Positions 16,803-24,965 of a DNA stretch of 64,000 nt are shown piece after piece. The first letter of the stretch is position 1. Every line of letters starts with the position of its first letter. Made by a program: the position numbers and the translations under genes. Below the pieces are notes generated by a model. That model saw only the letters and a list, made by a program, of their open reading frames with translations. It was not told the origin of the DNA and made no database searches. Source of the stretch: Peribacillus simplex (GTDB lineage Bacteria > Bacillota > Bacilli > Bacillales > DSM-1321); NCBI RefSeq assembly GCF_030123325.1, contig NZ_CP126106.1, positions 3,624,001-3,688,000 on the forward strand. The letters run 5' to 3'.

Positions 16803-17720
16803 TTATGACTGGATTATTTGGTCAATCAACCCATATGATTGAAGGGTTTCACGCAGTTCTTTTTCCAATGGTTCCGAAGGCGGTCCCATAGGCGGCCTTA
16901 ATGCAGGATTGATTTTCCCCATCATCCCCATCGCAGCTTTTAATGGTCCTGGATTGGTTTCTTTAAACAAAACATCATTCAATGGCATTAATTTGTAATG
17001 GAGGTCAAGTGCCTTATCCACATCACCCTCCACCCAAAGGTTATAAATTTCCGCGACTTCTTTTGGAGTGATATTTGCAGTAGCACTTATATGTCCTGCC
17101 CCTCCAATAGCCAACATTGGATAGCATAATAATTCGATGCCCGAATATAAGAGAAAATCCCTTCCGCAATTCAATAAGACACGGTTTACATGTTCGAAAT
17201 CTTTATTAGATTCCTTTACACCAATAATATTTTCACAATCTTCAGCTAGACGTGCCAATGTCTTCACTTCTAAATTCGTCGCCGTTCTTCCAGGAATGTT
17301 ATAAACGATAAGCGGGATATCAACAGAATCGGCTACCGTTTTAAAATGATTGTAAAGTGCCTGTTGATTCGGTCTATTGTAATAAGGAACGATGACTAAA
17401 GCAGCATCCGCGCCCATTTCCTGTGCCCTTTTTGTCAAATGCAACGTTTCTTTCTGATTGGCAGATCCAGTACCTGGTGCAACTGGAACTCGGGCTTTTG
17501 CTGCTTTAATTGCCGTTTCCATCACTAATTCCCGTTCCTCAATCGTTAGTGAACTCGGCTCTCCGGTAGTCCCGCATACCGAGATTCCATGGGAACCGCT
17601 TTCAATGTGCCAGTTTACTAGATTTTCAATTGCCTTTACATCAACTTCCATCTTGTCATCAAACGGAGTGATGACGGGAGCGATGGATCCTCTTAAACGA
17701 CTTTTGATTTCCTCGTACAT
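16803..17720 (-). CDS. DHDPS/NAL-family pyruvate-type aldolase in the hpa cluster
   Basis: A 305-residue class I aldolase of the dihydrodipicolinate synthase family. It has the SVCGTTGEPSSLT motif (about 45-57), the catalytic Tyr in LIVYNIPGRTATN, and the Schiff-base Lys in NIIGVKESNKD. A DapA annotation would be the default. Its position with hpaE and hpaD, and the absence of hpaI and hpaH, suggest that it instead cleaves or processes the C7 2-oxo acid at the end of the pathway (inference). AGGTGG precedes the ATG. A terminator hairpin separates it from gntR, so it probably has its own promoter in the 17721-17770 region. Confidence 0.8.
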   Translation of the reverse strand: MYEEIKSRLRGSIAPVITPFDDKMEVDVKAIENLVNWHIESGSHGISVCGTTGEPSSLTIEERELVMETAIKAAKARVPVAPGTGSANQKETLHLTKRAQEMGADAALVIVPYYNRPNQQALYNHFKTVADSVDIPLIVYNIPGRTATNLEVKTLARLAEDCENIIGVKESNKDFEHVNRVLLNCGRDFLLYSGIELLCYPMLAIGGAGHISATANITPKEVAEIYNLWVEGDVDKALDLHYKLMPLNDVLFKETNPGPLKAAMGMMGKINPALRPPMGPPSEPLEKELRETLQSYGLIDQIIQS

Positions 17721-17770
17721 TTTTTTACCACCTTTTCATTATTTGAATATTCGGAATAATTAAAGTGAAA

Positions 17771-17821
17771 AAATCGGCTTTGCTTTTATGAATAATCGAT
17801 CGACTATTATAAAACAAAGCC
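17771..17821 (-). terminator. Terminator hairpin of gntR
   Basis: Minus-strand stem beginning GGCTTTG (17815-17821) and ending CAAAGCC (17776-17782), with inner pairing TTTTAT/ATAAAA and AATA/TATT, followed by GATTTTTT. An imperfect 23-bp palindrome centred on GAATATTC (17738-17760) follows before the aldolase ribosome site. Confidence 0.6.
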
Positions 17822-17828
17822 TGGGTCA

Positions 17829-18506
17829 TCAAAGTGCCTGTTCGTGATTAGTTTCCGCCCTCTGCTTGAATGTGCTGATTGCATTCAGTTTATGCTTTCT
17901 CACCAATGATTCAATTTCTTCAAAAGATGCTTTTTCCTTTAGAAGCTTTATGATGCTTTCGTGTTCGCGTATCGATTGGACTGCGCGTTGCGGCACCATG
18001 GTGAACATGGACTTTCTGACTCTATTCATTCTTTGTTGCGCCTGTTTAATTTCCTCTTTTAAAAAGGAGTTTCCGCACTTTTCATAAATTTCTGCATGGA
18101 AACATTCGTTTAACTTACCAAACAGCTCTAATTCAAAGTTATGGAGGGCCTTTTCCATTTCTTTGTTTAAATTAATTAGATTTTCAAAATCATGATCAGT
18201 CATCGTTAAAGAACTGAGGGCAGCTGCATATCCTTCAAGCAAAGATAAAACAGAAAGAGTTTCAATGTATTCGCTCTCATTAATGCTTGTAACCACCGCT
18301 CCACTATAAGGCTTATATTGAATAAGACCGTCGGATTCCAGTTGTCTGATCGCTTCCCTGACAGGAATCGGACTTAAATTAAGTTCTTTTGCCGTTTGAT
18401 CGATAATGATCCGCTGTCCAGAACCATATGTTCCATCCAAAATTAATTCACGAAGGTGCTCATAAGCTATTTGCTTTTTGCTGGGGTTTTTGTTTTTCTC
18501 TTCCAT
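17829..18506 (-). CDS. GntR-family regulator, FCD subfamily
   Basis: A 225-residue repressor-type protein. The N-terminal winged HTH shows IAYEHLRELILDGTYGSGQRI and LNLSPIPVREAIRQLESDGLI (about 12-70); the C-terminal all-helical FCD ligand domain (about 80-215) has the metal-type residues of NECFHAEIYEKCGN and IREHESIIKLL. The ribosome site is weak. Three copies of ATCATATATGAT lie directly upstream, one over its -10 box, and two more in the hpaG promoter, so it probably autoregulates and controls the hpa genes. The effector, perhaps a pathway intermediate, is unknown. Confidence 0.9.
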   Translation of the reverse strand: MEEKNKNPSKKQIAYEHLRELILDGTYGSGQRIIIDQTAKELNLSPIPVREAIRQLESDGLIQYKPYSGAVVTSINESEYIETLSVLSLLEGYAAALSSLTMTDHDFENLINLNKEMEKALHNFELELFGKLNECFHAEIYEKCGNSFLKEEIKQAQQRMNRVRKSMFTMVPQRAVQSIREHESIIKLLKEKASFEEIESLVRKHKLNAISTFKQRAETNHEQAL

Positions 18507-18512
18507 ATTTTC

Positions 18513-18586
18513 ATCATATATGAAATCATATATGATTGCAATCGATTTTTATTAAAAATCATATATGATTTTCACTTTCTTTCCAA
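18513..18586 (-). promoter_or_regulatory. gntR promoter with three palindromic operators
   Basis: Minus-strand -35 TTGGAA (18581-18586), 17-bp spacer, -10 TATGAT (18558-18563). ATCATATATGAT occurs at 18558-18569 (covering the -10) and 18525-18536, with a one-mismatch copy at 18513-18524. The last two are directly adjacent, as in the hpaG promoter. Confidence 0.65.
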
Positions 18587-18689
18587 GCTTGTATTACCAT
18601 AAATGATGACCTTTTCCTTTGCCATAGTGAAGTGTGCTAAAACGCTTTTCATGTCTTCTTCCCGAAAGTAGCATATCAAAATACAATCG

Positions 18690-18732
18690 AAAAAACCTGC
18701 AGACCCTGATGTAGCAAGGTAGTCTGCAGGTT
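18690..18732 (-). terminator. Terminator after aspB
   Basis: An 11-bp stem AACCTGCAGAC/GTCTGCAGGTT (18694-18704 and 18722-18732) followed on the minus strand by TTTTTT. It closes the dinG-side operon and marks the right border of the inserted island. Confidence 0.8.
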
Positions 18733-18741
18733 ATTAAAAAA

Positions 18742-19926
18742 TTATGCCATTTTTGATTTTACGAATGAATGTATTCTTTCAACTGCTGCTTCCAGCAGTT
18801 CCAATGAAGTTGCATAAGAGAGCCTGATGTTATCAGGTGCACCAAACCCTGAACCTGGAATAACAGCCACTTGAGCTTCTTCCAGCAACGCAGTCGTAAA
18901 TTCCTCGACATTGCTGTACCCTGTTAATTCAGCTGCACGTTTAACGTTCGGGAATAAATAAAATGCCCCTTGTGGTTTAATGCAGCTGATTCCTGGAATT
19001 TCAACCAATTTATCATATATCTTATTCAAACGGCCTTCAAATGACTGACGCATTTCTTCAACAGGCTCCTGTGTACCTTCATAAGCGGCAATCGCACCAT
19101 ATTGAGCAGTTGTGGTAGGATTGGAAGTGCTATGGCTTGCAAGGTTCGTCATTGCTTTAATGATGGACTCATCACCGACTGCATAACCAATTCTCCAGCC
19201 AGTCATCGAATGCGATTTAGAAACACCATTGATAATGATCGTTTGCTTTTTCAATTCAGGTGAAATCTCTGCAATGGATGTATGTTTAGCATTTCCATAA
19301 ACCAATTTTTCGTAAATTTCGTCGGAAACGATCAAGATGTCATGAGCCAGGCAAACTTCCCCGATAGCCGCCAATTCTTCCCTGGAATAAAGCATTCCCG
19401 TTGGATTGCTTGGAGAGTTGATGATAACCGCTTTCGTTTTTTCGGTAATTGCTTGTTCTAATTGTTCTTTAGTGATTTTATATTGATTTTCTTCCGTACC
19501 GACTACATAAACCGGCTTACCGTCAGCAAGCTTGATTTGCTCAGGATAGCTCACCCAATATGGTATCGGAACGATGACTTCATCTTCTTCATCCAGGATA
19601 GCTTGAAACAATGTGTAAAGCGCGTGCTTTGCACCAGAGCCAACTACAATTTCAGACGGTTTGTATTCCAAGCCTTGATCACGCTTCAATTTAGCCGCAA
19701 TTGCTTCTTTTAGCTTCGGCAGTCCAGCGGATGGCGTGTATTTAGTTTGACCTTCATTCATGGAAAGAAGTGCTGCATCTATGATATGTTTGGGCGTATT
19801 ATAGTCTGGTTCACCAGCACCCAAACCAATTATATCTAGACCTTGTGCCTTAAGTTCCTTTGCTTTTGCCGTGATGGCCAATGTTGTTGATGGCGTCAAT
19901 GACTGAACGCGGTTCGCTAATTTCAT
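18742..19926 (-). CDS. aspB: Aspartate aminotransferase
   Basis: A 394-residue class I PLP aminotransferase interconverting aspartate/2-oxoglutarate and oxaloacetate/glutamate. Visible are GLGAGEPDYNTPKHI, NSPSNPTGMLYS, the SDEIYEKLVYG segment with the PLP-contacting Asp and Tyr, and the Schiff-base Lys in INGVSKSHSMTGWRIGYA. It resembles the Bacillus AspB subgroup (If). It lies 19 bp after ypmB and ends in a terminator. The usual next gene, asnS, lies 16.5 kb further on. Confidence 0.95.
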   Translation of the reverse strand: MKLANRVQSLTPSTTLAITAKAKELKAQGLDIIGLGAGEPDYNTPKHIIDAALLSMNEGQTKYTPSAGLPKLKEAIAAKLKRDQGLEYKPSEIVVGSGAKHALYTLFQAILDEEDEVIVPIPYWVSYPEQIKLADGKPVYVVGTEENQYKITKEQLEQAITEKTKAVIINSPSNPTGMLYSREELAAIGEVCLAHDILIVSDEIYEKLVYGNAKHTSIAEISPELKKQTIIINGVSKSHSMTGWRIGYAVGDESIIKAMTNLASHSTSNPTTTAQYGAIAAYEGTQEPVEEMRQSFEGRLNKIYDKLVEIPGISCIKPQGAFYLFPNVKRAAELTGYSNVEEFTTALLEEAQVAVIPGSGFGAPDNIRLSYATSLELLEAAVERIHSFVKSKMA

Positions 19927-19945
19927 TTTAAATTAATCCTCCATT

Positions 19946-20422
19946 CTAAATGCTTCGATAATACTTCAGCCATTCCCCAGTTTTAAAATCATAATAGTCA
20001 TAGTTAAAACGCTCGGATTCATCAAGATACGTTACTTCCCAAAGCGGAACGTTCTTTTCCATGCCTAGCTTAACCGAAATGATTTTTTGGGGATTAAGCT
20101 TTTCTTTGACAATGTTTAAGATCTCTTTTTTTGACTTACCATCTTTATAGTTTTCCACTACGATTTCTTTCTTCTTGTCCTCAGGAAGCCAGACTATTTT
20201 TTTAGTCCCTTTTTCTCCCTTACCAATGATTACGGAGTATGAATCCTGCCCATTATAAAGGTAAAATTCTTCCATTGTCACAAGGCCGCCCTCTTCCTTT
20301 GCCTTTTTAAAAGCCTCATTACCAGCCTCTTTTTTAGGCTGCAACGCTTTAATATATGCCCCGCTGACAAATCCGATAAAACATAGGACCAGGATAGAAG
20401 CAATAATCAACCATTTTTTCAA
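19946..20422 (-). CDS. ypmB: Membrane-anchored YpmB protein (DUF5590/PepSY-like)
   Basis: A 158-residue protein with one N-terminal membrane anchor or signal (KKWLIIASILVLCFIGFVSGA) and an extracytoplasmic part that has two PepSY-like beta-alpha units (for example EGGLVTMEEFYLYNGQDSYSVIIG and KIISVKLGMEKNVPLWEVTYLD). Function is not established. It sits between ypmA and aspB as in B. subtilis, and the assignment rests on that order plus the signal/PepSY layout. Confidence 0.85.
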   Translation of the reverse strand: MKKWLIIASILVLCFIGFVSGAYIKALQPKKEAGNEAFKKAKEEGGLVTMEEFYLYNGQDSYSVIIGKGEKGTKKIVWLPEDKKKEIVVENYKDGKSKKEILNIVKEKLNPQKIISVKLGMEKNVPLWEVTYLDESERFNYDYYDFKTGEWLKYYRSI

Positions 20423-20440
20423 AACTGCTTTTCCTTCTTT

Positions 20441-20611
20441 CTATGTACGATAAATTGTAAATATCGCTTTTTCTTGATCTTGGGAATCCAGTGCCAGGCC
20501 GAACATTAAGTCATCTTTTTTCAATGTTCGGTTCAAAGAATCCACAATTTTATACAGATCAGGAGAATGTTGCAACCTGACTGTTGAAATTACTTCGATT
20601 TTACTTTCCAT
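20441..20611 (-). CDS. ypmA: Small conserved protein YpmA (DUF4264)
   Basis: A 56-residue soluble protein, MESKIEVISTVRLQHSPDLY to IFTIYRT. ATG at 20611 is preceded by GGAGGGG; an open frame extends 13 codons further upstream without a ribosome site. It is found between dinG and ypmB in B. subtilis and in the same order here, 18 bp before ypmB. Function unknown. Confidence 0.88.
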   Translation of the reverse strand: MESKIEVISTVRLQHSPDLYKIVDSLNRTLKKDDLMFGLALDSQDQEKAIFTIYRT

Positions 20612-20766
20612 GAAAACGCCCCTCCATTTTAATAATTTGTCAACAACCACTGGTATGAATAGGATTTGAAGGCTTTACCACCTATCACATTATAACAGCT
20701 CAAAGATTATTTTTCTTTATAATTTCTTAAAAATTCATTTTAGATTAAGAATGATTTAAAGATTCT

Positions 20767-23547
20767 TTAAATCCACTCTTCTATCATTTCAGCCATTTCT
20801 GTTATTGAGGCTTGGTGCCAGTCCACTTCCGGAATGGCTTTTTGAAATTCAGGTCCATATTTGGCAGTGATGATGCGGCGATCAAGAATCACCAAAATCC
20901 CCTTATCTTCTGGAGTGCGTATAAGCCTGCCGAAACCTTGCCGGAACCTTAGCAGGGCTTCAGGTAAAGAATACGCAGAGAAAGGATTGCGCCCTTGCTT
21001 CTCGAGAAGTTGGCATTTTGCAGCTGTCACTGGTTCATCCGGTGGCGAAAAGGGCAGCCTGACAATGATTAAACAAGATAAATCCTCGCCGGGGATATCG
21101 ACGCCTTCCCATAGGCTGGTTGTCCCAAACAGGACGGCTTTATCGAAGTTTTGGAAATTCCTGAGCAGCCTCATCCTGCTTCCCCCAGAAATCCCTTGGG
21201 CAAACAGCGTGAACTCATCCAGTACGCCACTGTCTTTGATGGAATGATAGGTTGCCCTCAGCATTTCATGCGAGGTGAATAATACCATCATTCTCCCTTT
21301 CGCTGCCTGAGCGGCAGCAATAATATGATTTGCCGCCGTTTCGGAGAATTCCTCCACCGATAAGCAATTGATATCTGGCAGATCATTTGGAACCAGTACC
21401 TTTACGAGTTCCTTATAAGGAAAGGGTGAAGGTAAACTTGCTGTCTGCATTGGCTCATTCTCTAAACCGAGTTGTTCTTTAAAATACTTAAAAGAATCCT
21501 TCACCACGAGGGTTGCCGATGTCATGACCACACTCTTTTGGCGCCCGAAATAGGAATCCCAAAGCCGTTTACTTCCTGCAATCGGCTGAACCGTCAAAGT
21601 CACCCCATGCTGGGGTGCTGCATTCGTATAATCGAGCCAATAAATATTTTCTTCATGCGGCTTGATGAAAAATTCATGCAAGGAGTCCCTGGTATCCTGT
21701 AAATGTCCAAGCAGCACCTCGATATCATTCAAGTGAAATAATGATTTTTTTCCTAAGGGGGACTCATTATTCAATAAAAGAGACAATCTTTTCTCTAGCT
21801 CCGTGATGATGAACCCTAATAAATCCACCAATCGCTCAGCGACCAGAATCGCTTTACCCCATCTTCCATCATCTATTTTGAATGAAAGCCGTTTCGGACT
21901 CATGGAACGTGAAAGTTTTTCCGCCTGATTGGAGATATAATAAAAAAGCTGTTCGAATTCATACGAAAAATCACTAAGCTTTTGATCTAATTCATGCATG
22001 GACTTCCCATCAGTCAGTCCATTATTTAAGAGCATCCTGTCCAATTTATATAATAATTGCTTTTGATCTGATGTCCCTAGTCTGTTCAAAACCGTCTTCA
22101 CCGAAATGTAATTAAGCCTGCTCCCAAGCTGTTTAGATGCAGCCTGTTCCAAGTGGTGTGCTTCATCGAGAACCAAATACCCTTTTTTTGGAATCAAGGC
22201 ATCTTCTGTAAGCAGATCCGTCATTAAAAACGAATGGTTAGTAATGATGATATCCGCCTTGGCAGCTGTTCTTTTTGCCCGTTCAAAAAAATCCAATTCA
22301 AGCCAGGGCTGTTTTAAACCGGCGTATGTAAGACCATCACTTTGAAGCCTATTCCAGAATAGCTGTCCGCCGCTTGTGAGATTCAATTCATCTTTATCGC
22401 CTGTTACGGTTTCAGTGAGCCAAACCAATATCTGCATTTTCGTTAATGCCGTTTCATAATTATCTTCCTTTTCACGCAATGCCCTTTCGAACTTTGCCAA
22501 GCTCAAATAATTACTTCTCCCCTTTAGTAAAACAGCTTGAAAGGTAAACGGAAGGATTTTCTTAAGCTTAGGAACCTCGTTTTGAAGAAGTTGATCCTGT
22601 AGCTGAAGCGTATACGTCGAAACGACGACAGGTTTATGATGTTTTTTTGCAAAATAAACAGCCGGAAGCAGATAGCCTATGGATTTTCCAATACCTGTCC
22701 CAGCTTCAATGATTGCATCCTGGCTGGATTCGAAGGAATGGTGAATCATGTTCATCATCTCAAGTTGTCCGCTTCTTGCTTCAAAGGCAGGGAATGCACT
22801 TTGTAGCAGGGCTATTTTTTCCCCATCATCGAGCGGGAATTTCGACTCCGTGTCTTTATGATCACCTTCGTCTTCGGCCTTTTTAAATGCAAGGCCCCTA
22901 TACGTAATAAGATCAGGCGAATGGACTTCTGCTTTAGCAAGTTTGCTTGCAATGCAAGCATCTATTAATTCGGAAACCTCACTTTGTAAGGAATATGATA
23001 ATCGATATAACTGTTTAAGTGTCATGACTGGAAGGTTCAACAGCTTTTTTTTCAATTCCAACAATAATAAAGCGGTGGCATATGCATCACTATCCGCTTG
23101 ATGGGGCCTGGAATGATCCAGGTTTTCTTCTTTAGCCAGCTGGTGCAGCTTATATCCATCGGATGTTGGTTTTAATATTTTCGCTAACTCTACTGTATCA
23201 AGGGTGGAACCATAAAACGGCTCAAACCCGCATCGTACTAGTTCTTCCTGTAAAAAAGATAAATCAAATAAAACATTATGGGCAACAAAACAAGCCCCTT
23301 CTATAAGCCGGGCAATATTTTCTGCAACATCTTCAAAGTCAGGTGCATTTTTTACCGTCTCGTTGCTTATTCCGGTCAATTCTTCAATAAACAAGGAAAT
23401 TTCCTGTCCGGGGTGGATGAATGTCGAGTATTCATCCACAATTTGATCATTTTCGATGACCACGCCAGCAAATTGTATAATCCTATCTCCTTTTTTCGGA
23501 GAATTCCCTGTTGTTTCCAAATCAACCACTACATATCGTTGCATCAT
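20767..23547 (-). CDS. dinG: ATP-dependent helicase DinG with N-terminal 3'-5' exonuclease domain
   Basis: A 926-residue fusion. Residues about 1-170 form a DnaQ-type exonuclease (VVVDLETTGNSP with the DEDD aspartate/glutamate, FVAHNVLFDLSFL, SRPHQADSDA). The rest is an XPD/DinG-like superfamily 2 helicase with Walker A IEAGTGIGKSIGYLLP, the DEAH box YLVLDEAHHLEQ, and motif VI FRQGFGRLIRTPEDKG. The Firmicute form lacks the Fe-S cluster cysteines of E. coli DinG. AGGTG precedes the ATG. It is downstream of panD past a terminator. Confidence 0.94.
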   Translation of the reverse strand: MMQRYVVVDLETTGNSPKKGDRIIQFAGVVIENDQIVDEYSTFIHPGQEISLFIEELTGISNETVKNAPDFEDVAENIARLIEGACFVAHNVLFDLSFLQEELVRCGFEPFYGSTLDTVELAKILKPTSDGYKLHQLAKEENLDHSRPHQADSDAYATALLLLELKKKLLNLPVMTLKQLYRLSYSLQSEVSELIDACIASKLAKAEVHSPDLITYRGLAFKKAEDEGDHKDTESKFPLDDGEKIALLQSAFPAFEARSGQLEMMNMIHHSFESSQDAIIEAGTGIGKSIGYLLPAVYFAKKHHKPVVVSTYTLQLQDQLLQNEVPKLKKILPFTFQAVLLKGRSNYLSLAKFERALREKEDNYETALTKMQILVWLTETVTGDKDELNLTSGGQLFWNRLQSDGLTYAGLKQPWLELDFFERAKRTAAKADIIITNHSFLMTDLLTEDALIPKKGYLVLDEAHHLEQAASKQLGSRLNYISVKTVLNRLGTSDQKQLLYKLDRMLLNNGLTDGKSMHELDQKLSDFSYEFEQLFYYISNQAEKLSRSMSPKRLSFKIDDGRWGKAILVAERLVDLLGFIITELEKRLSLLLNNESPLGKKSLFHLNDIEVLLGHLQDTRDSLHEFFIKPHEENIYWLDYTNAAPQHGVTLTVQPIAGSKRLWDSYFGRQKSVVMTSATLVVKDSFKYFKEQLGLENEPMQTASLPSPFPYKELVKVLVPNDLPDINCLSVEEFSETAANHIIAAAQAAKGRMMVLFTSHEMLRATYHSIKDSGVLDEFTLFAQGISGGSRMRLLRNFQNFDKAVLFGTTSLWEGVDIPGEDLSCLIIVRLPFSPPDEPVTAAKCQLLEKQGRNPFSAYSLPEALLRFRQGFGRLIRTPEDKGILVILDRRIITAKYGPEFQKAIPEVDWHQASITEMAEMIEEWI

Positions 23548-23659
23548 GAATTGTACACCTCAAACTTCGCTTTCTCCACTTCCTGATGGAATTCTCTTAT
23601 CTTTTTTATACCATAATAATCGTAATAAAGGAAACAAGCCGTTCATCGAAATACTAAAA

Positions 23660-23702
23660 GGGCCGGCACCTGTATGCATGATTCATGCACATGTGCCGGC
23701 CC
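23660..23702 (-). terminator. Terminator of the panBCD operon
   Basis: A 10-bp GC-rich stem GGGCCGGCAC/GTGCCGGCCC (23660-23669 and 23693-23702), with an inner CATGCA dyad, followed on the minus strand by TTTTAGTATTTC. Confidence 0.75.
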
Positions 23703-23707
23703 CCCGC

Positions 23708-24091
23708 TTACATGATTGTAGCTGCAGGTTCGTTTGAAATCAAATCAATGATTTTGTTGTTTTCATCCATGATCGCAACTTTTGGTTTGTGCTCTCCCAG
23801 TTTATCCTCTGAAACCATTACATAAGAAATGATTATCACGATATCATCCGGCTGCACCAGTCTAGCTGCCGCTCCATTCAAACACACTACACCGCTACCC
23901 CGTTCACCCGCAATCACATACGTTTCAAGTCGTGCACCATTATTATTATTCACGATGGCGACTTTTTCGTTAGGCAGAATACCCACCGCATCGATTATAT
24001 CTTCATCAATCGTTATGCTGCCTACATAATTCAAATTAGCTTCAGTTACCCGTGCACGGTGAATTTTCCCATTCATCATCGTTCGAAACAT
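23708..24091 (-). CDS. panD: Aspartate 1-decarboxylase
   Basis: A 127-residue pyruvoyl enzyme making beta-alanine for pantothenate. The self-cleavage site is Gly-Ser in NYVGSITIDED (Ser25), with the substrate segment NNNNGARLETYVI and NGAAARLVQPDD conserved. Full family length. It follows panC by 25 bp in the panB-panC-panD operon. Confidence 0.96.
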   Translation of the reverse strand: MFRTMMNGKIHRARVTEANLNYVGSITIDEDIIDAVGILPNEKVAIVNNNNGARLETYVIAGERGSGVVCLNGAAARLVQPDDIVIIISYVMVSEDKLGEHKPKVAIMDENNKIIDLISNEPAATIM

Positions 24092-24116
24092 CTAAATTCC
24101 CCCTGATTTTCATGAA

Positions 24117-24965
24117 TTATTCCACATATAAGGTGATATTATCAATTAGTCTTGCATGCTTGAACTTTACAGCCATTGCAATGATGACGTTTCCTGCCAG
24201 CGATTCGAGTGGTTTAAGTTCCGGATATTGATAGACTTCAATATAGTCGATCACTCCACTTGTGTGGCCAGCAATATGTTCCCTTACTAAGTCCGTGACG
24301 GTTCCTGTATTTCTTTCACCTGATTCAACCGCCTCTTTGGCCTTTAATAAACTTTGGTACAGCTCTTTGGCCTCCATGCGTTCTTGATCTGATAAGTTAA
24401 CATTTCGCGAGCTCTTCGCTAACCCATCTTCTTCGCGAACGGTATCTACAGCAACAAGCTGGATAGGGAAATTAAAGTCTTTGATCAAACCATCTATCAC
24501 GGCGACTTGCTGGGCATCCTTCTTACCAAAGTAAGCTCTATCAGGAAGGATGATATTAAAGAATTTCGTTAAGACCGTCGCTACACCATCAAAGTGTCCA
24601 GGTCTTTGTCTCCCGCATAAAACATCCGTCCTGCTTTGGACAACAACCTTCACAGATGGTTCTTCACCGTACATTTCGTGGACTGTAGGATAGAAGAGAT
24701 AATCCACTCCGCCATTTGCTGCGACATTTTCATCCCGTTCCAAATCCCGCGGATATGTTTCAAAATCCTCATTAGGTCCAAATTGCATCGGATTCACAAA
24801 AATACTCAATACCACAATATCATTTTCTTTGCGGGCCTTTTCCAAAAGCGTTGCATGCCCCTCATGTAAAAACCCCATTGTCGCTACATAGCCAATGCTT
24901 TTATGATTGTTTTTTTCCTCTCTAAGTGCCAGTTGCAAATCAGCAGCCGATGTAAAAGTTTTCAT
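24117..24965 (-). CDS. panC: Pantothenate synthetase
   Basis: A 282-residue pantoate-beta-alanine ligase of the nucleotidyltransferase fold. Motifs are YVATMGFLHEGHATLL (the HxGH signature), FVNPMQFGPNEDFETYPR, PGHFDGVATVLTKFF and the KMSKS-like AKSSRNVNLS. Its ATG overlaps the panB stop by 4 bp (ATGA), so translation is coupled. Confidence 0.96.
   Translation of the reverse strand: MKTFTSAADLQLALREEKNNHKSIGYVATMGFLHEGHATLLEKARKENDIVVLSIFVNPMQFGPNEDFETYPRDLERDENVAANGGVDYLFYPTVHEMYGEEPSVKVVVQSRTDVLCGRQRPGHFDGVATVLTKFFNIILPDRAYFGKKDAQQVAVIDGLIKDFNFPIQLVAVDTVREEDGLAKSSRNVNLSDQERMEAKELYQSLLKAKEAVESGERNTGTVTDLVREHIAGHTSGVIDYIEVYQYPELKPLESLAGNVIIAMAVKFKHARLIDNITLYVE

Noticed and set aside
2310..18690. 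Integrase, transposase or flanking direct repeats bounding the hpa island
   Set aside because: No such gene or repeat was seen at either end.
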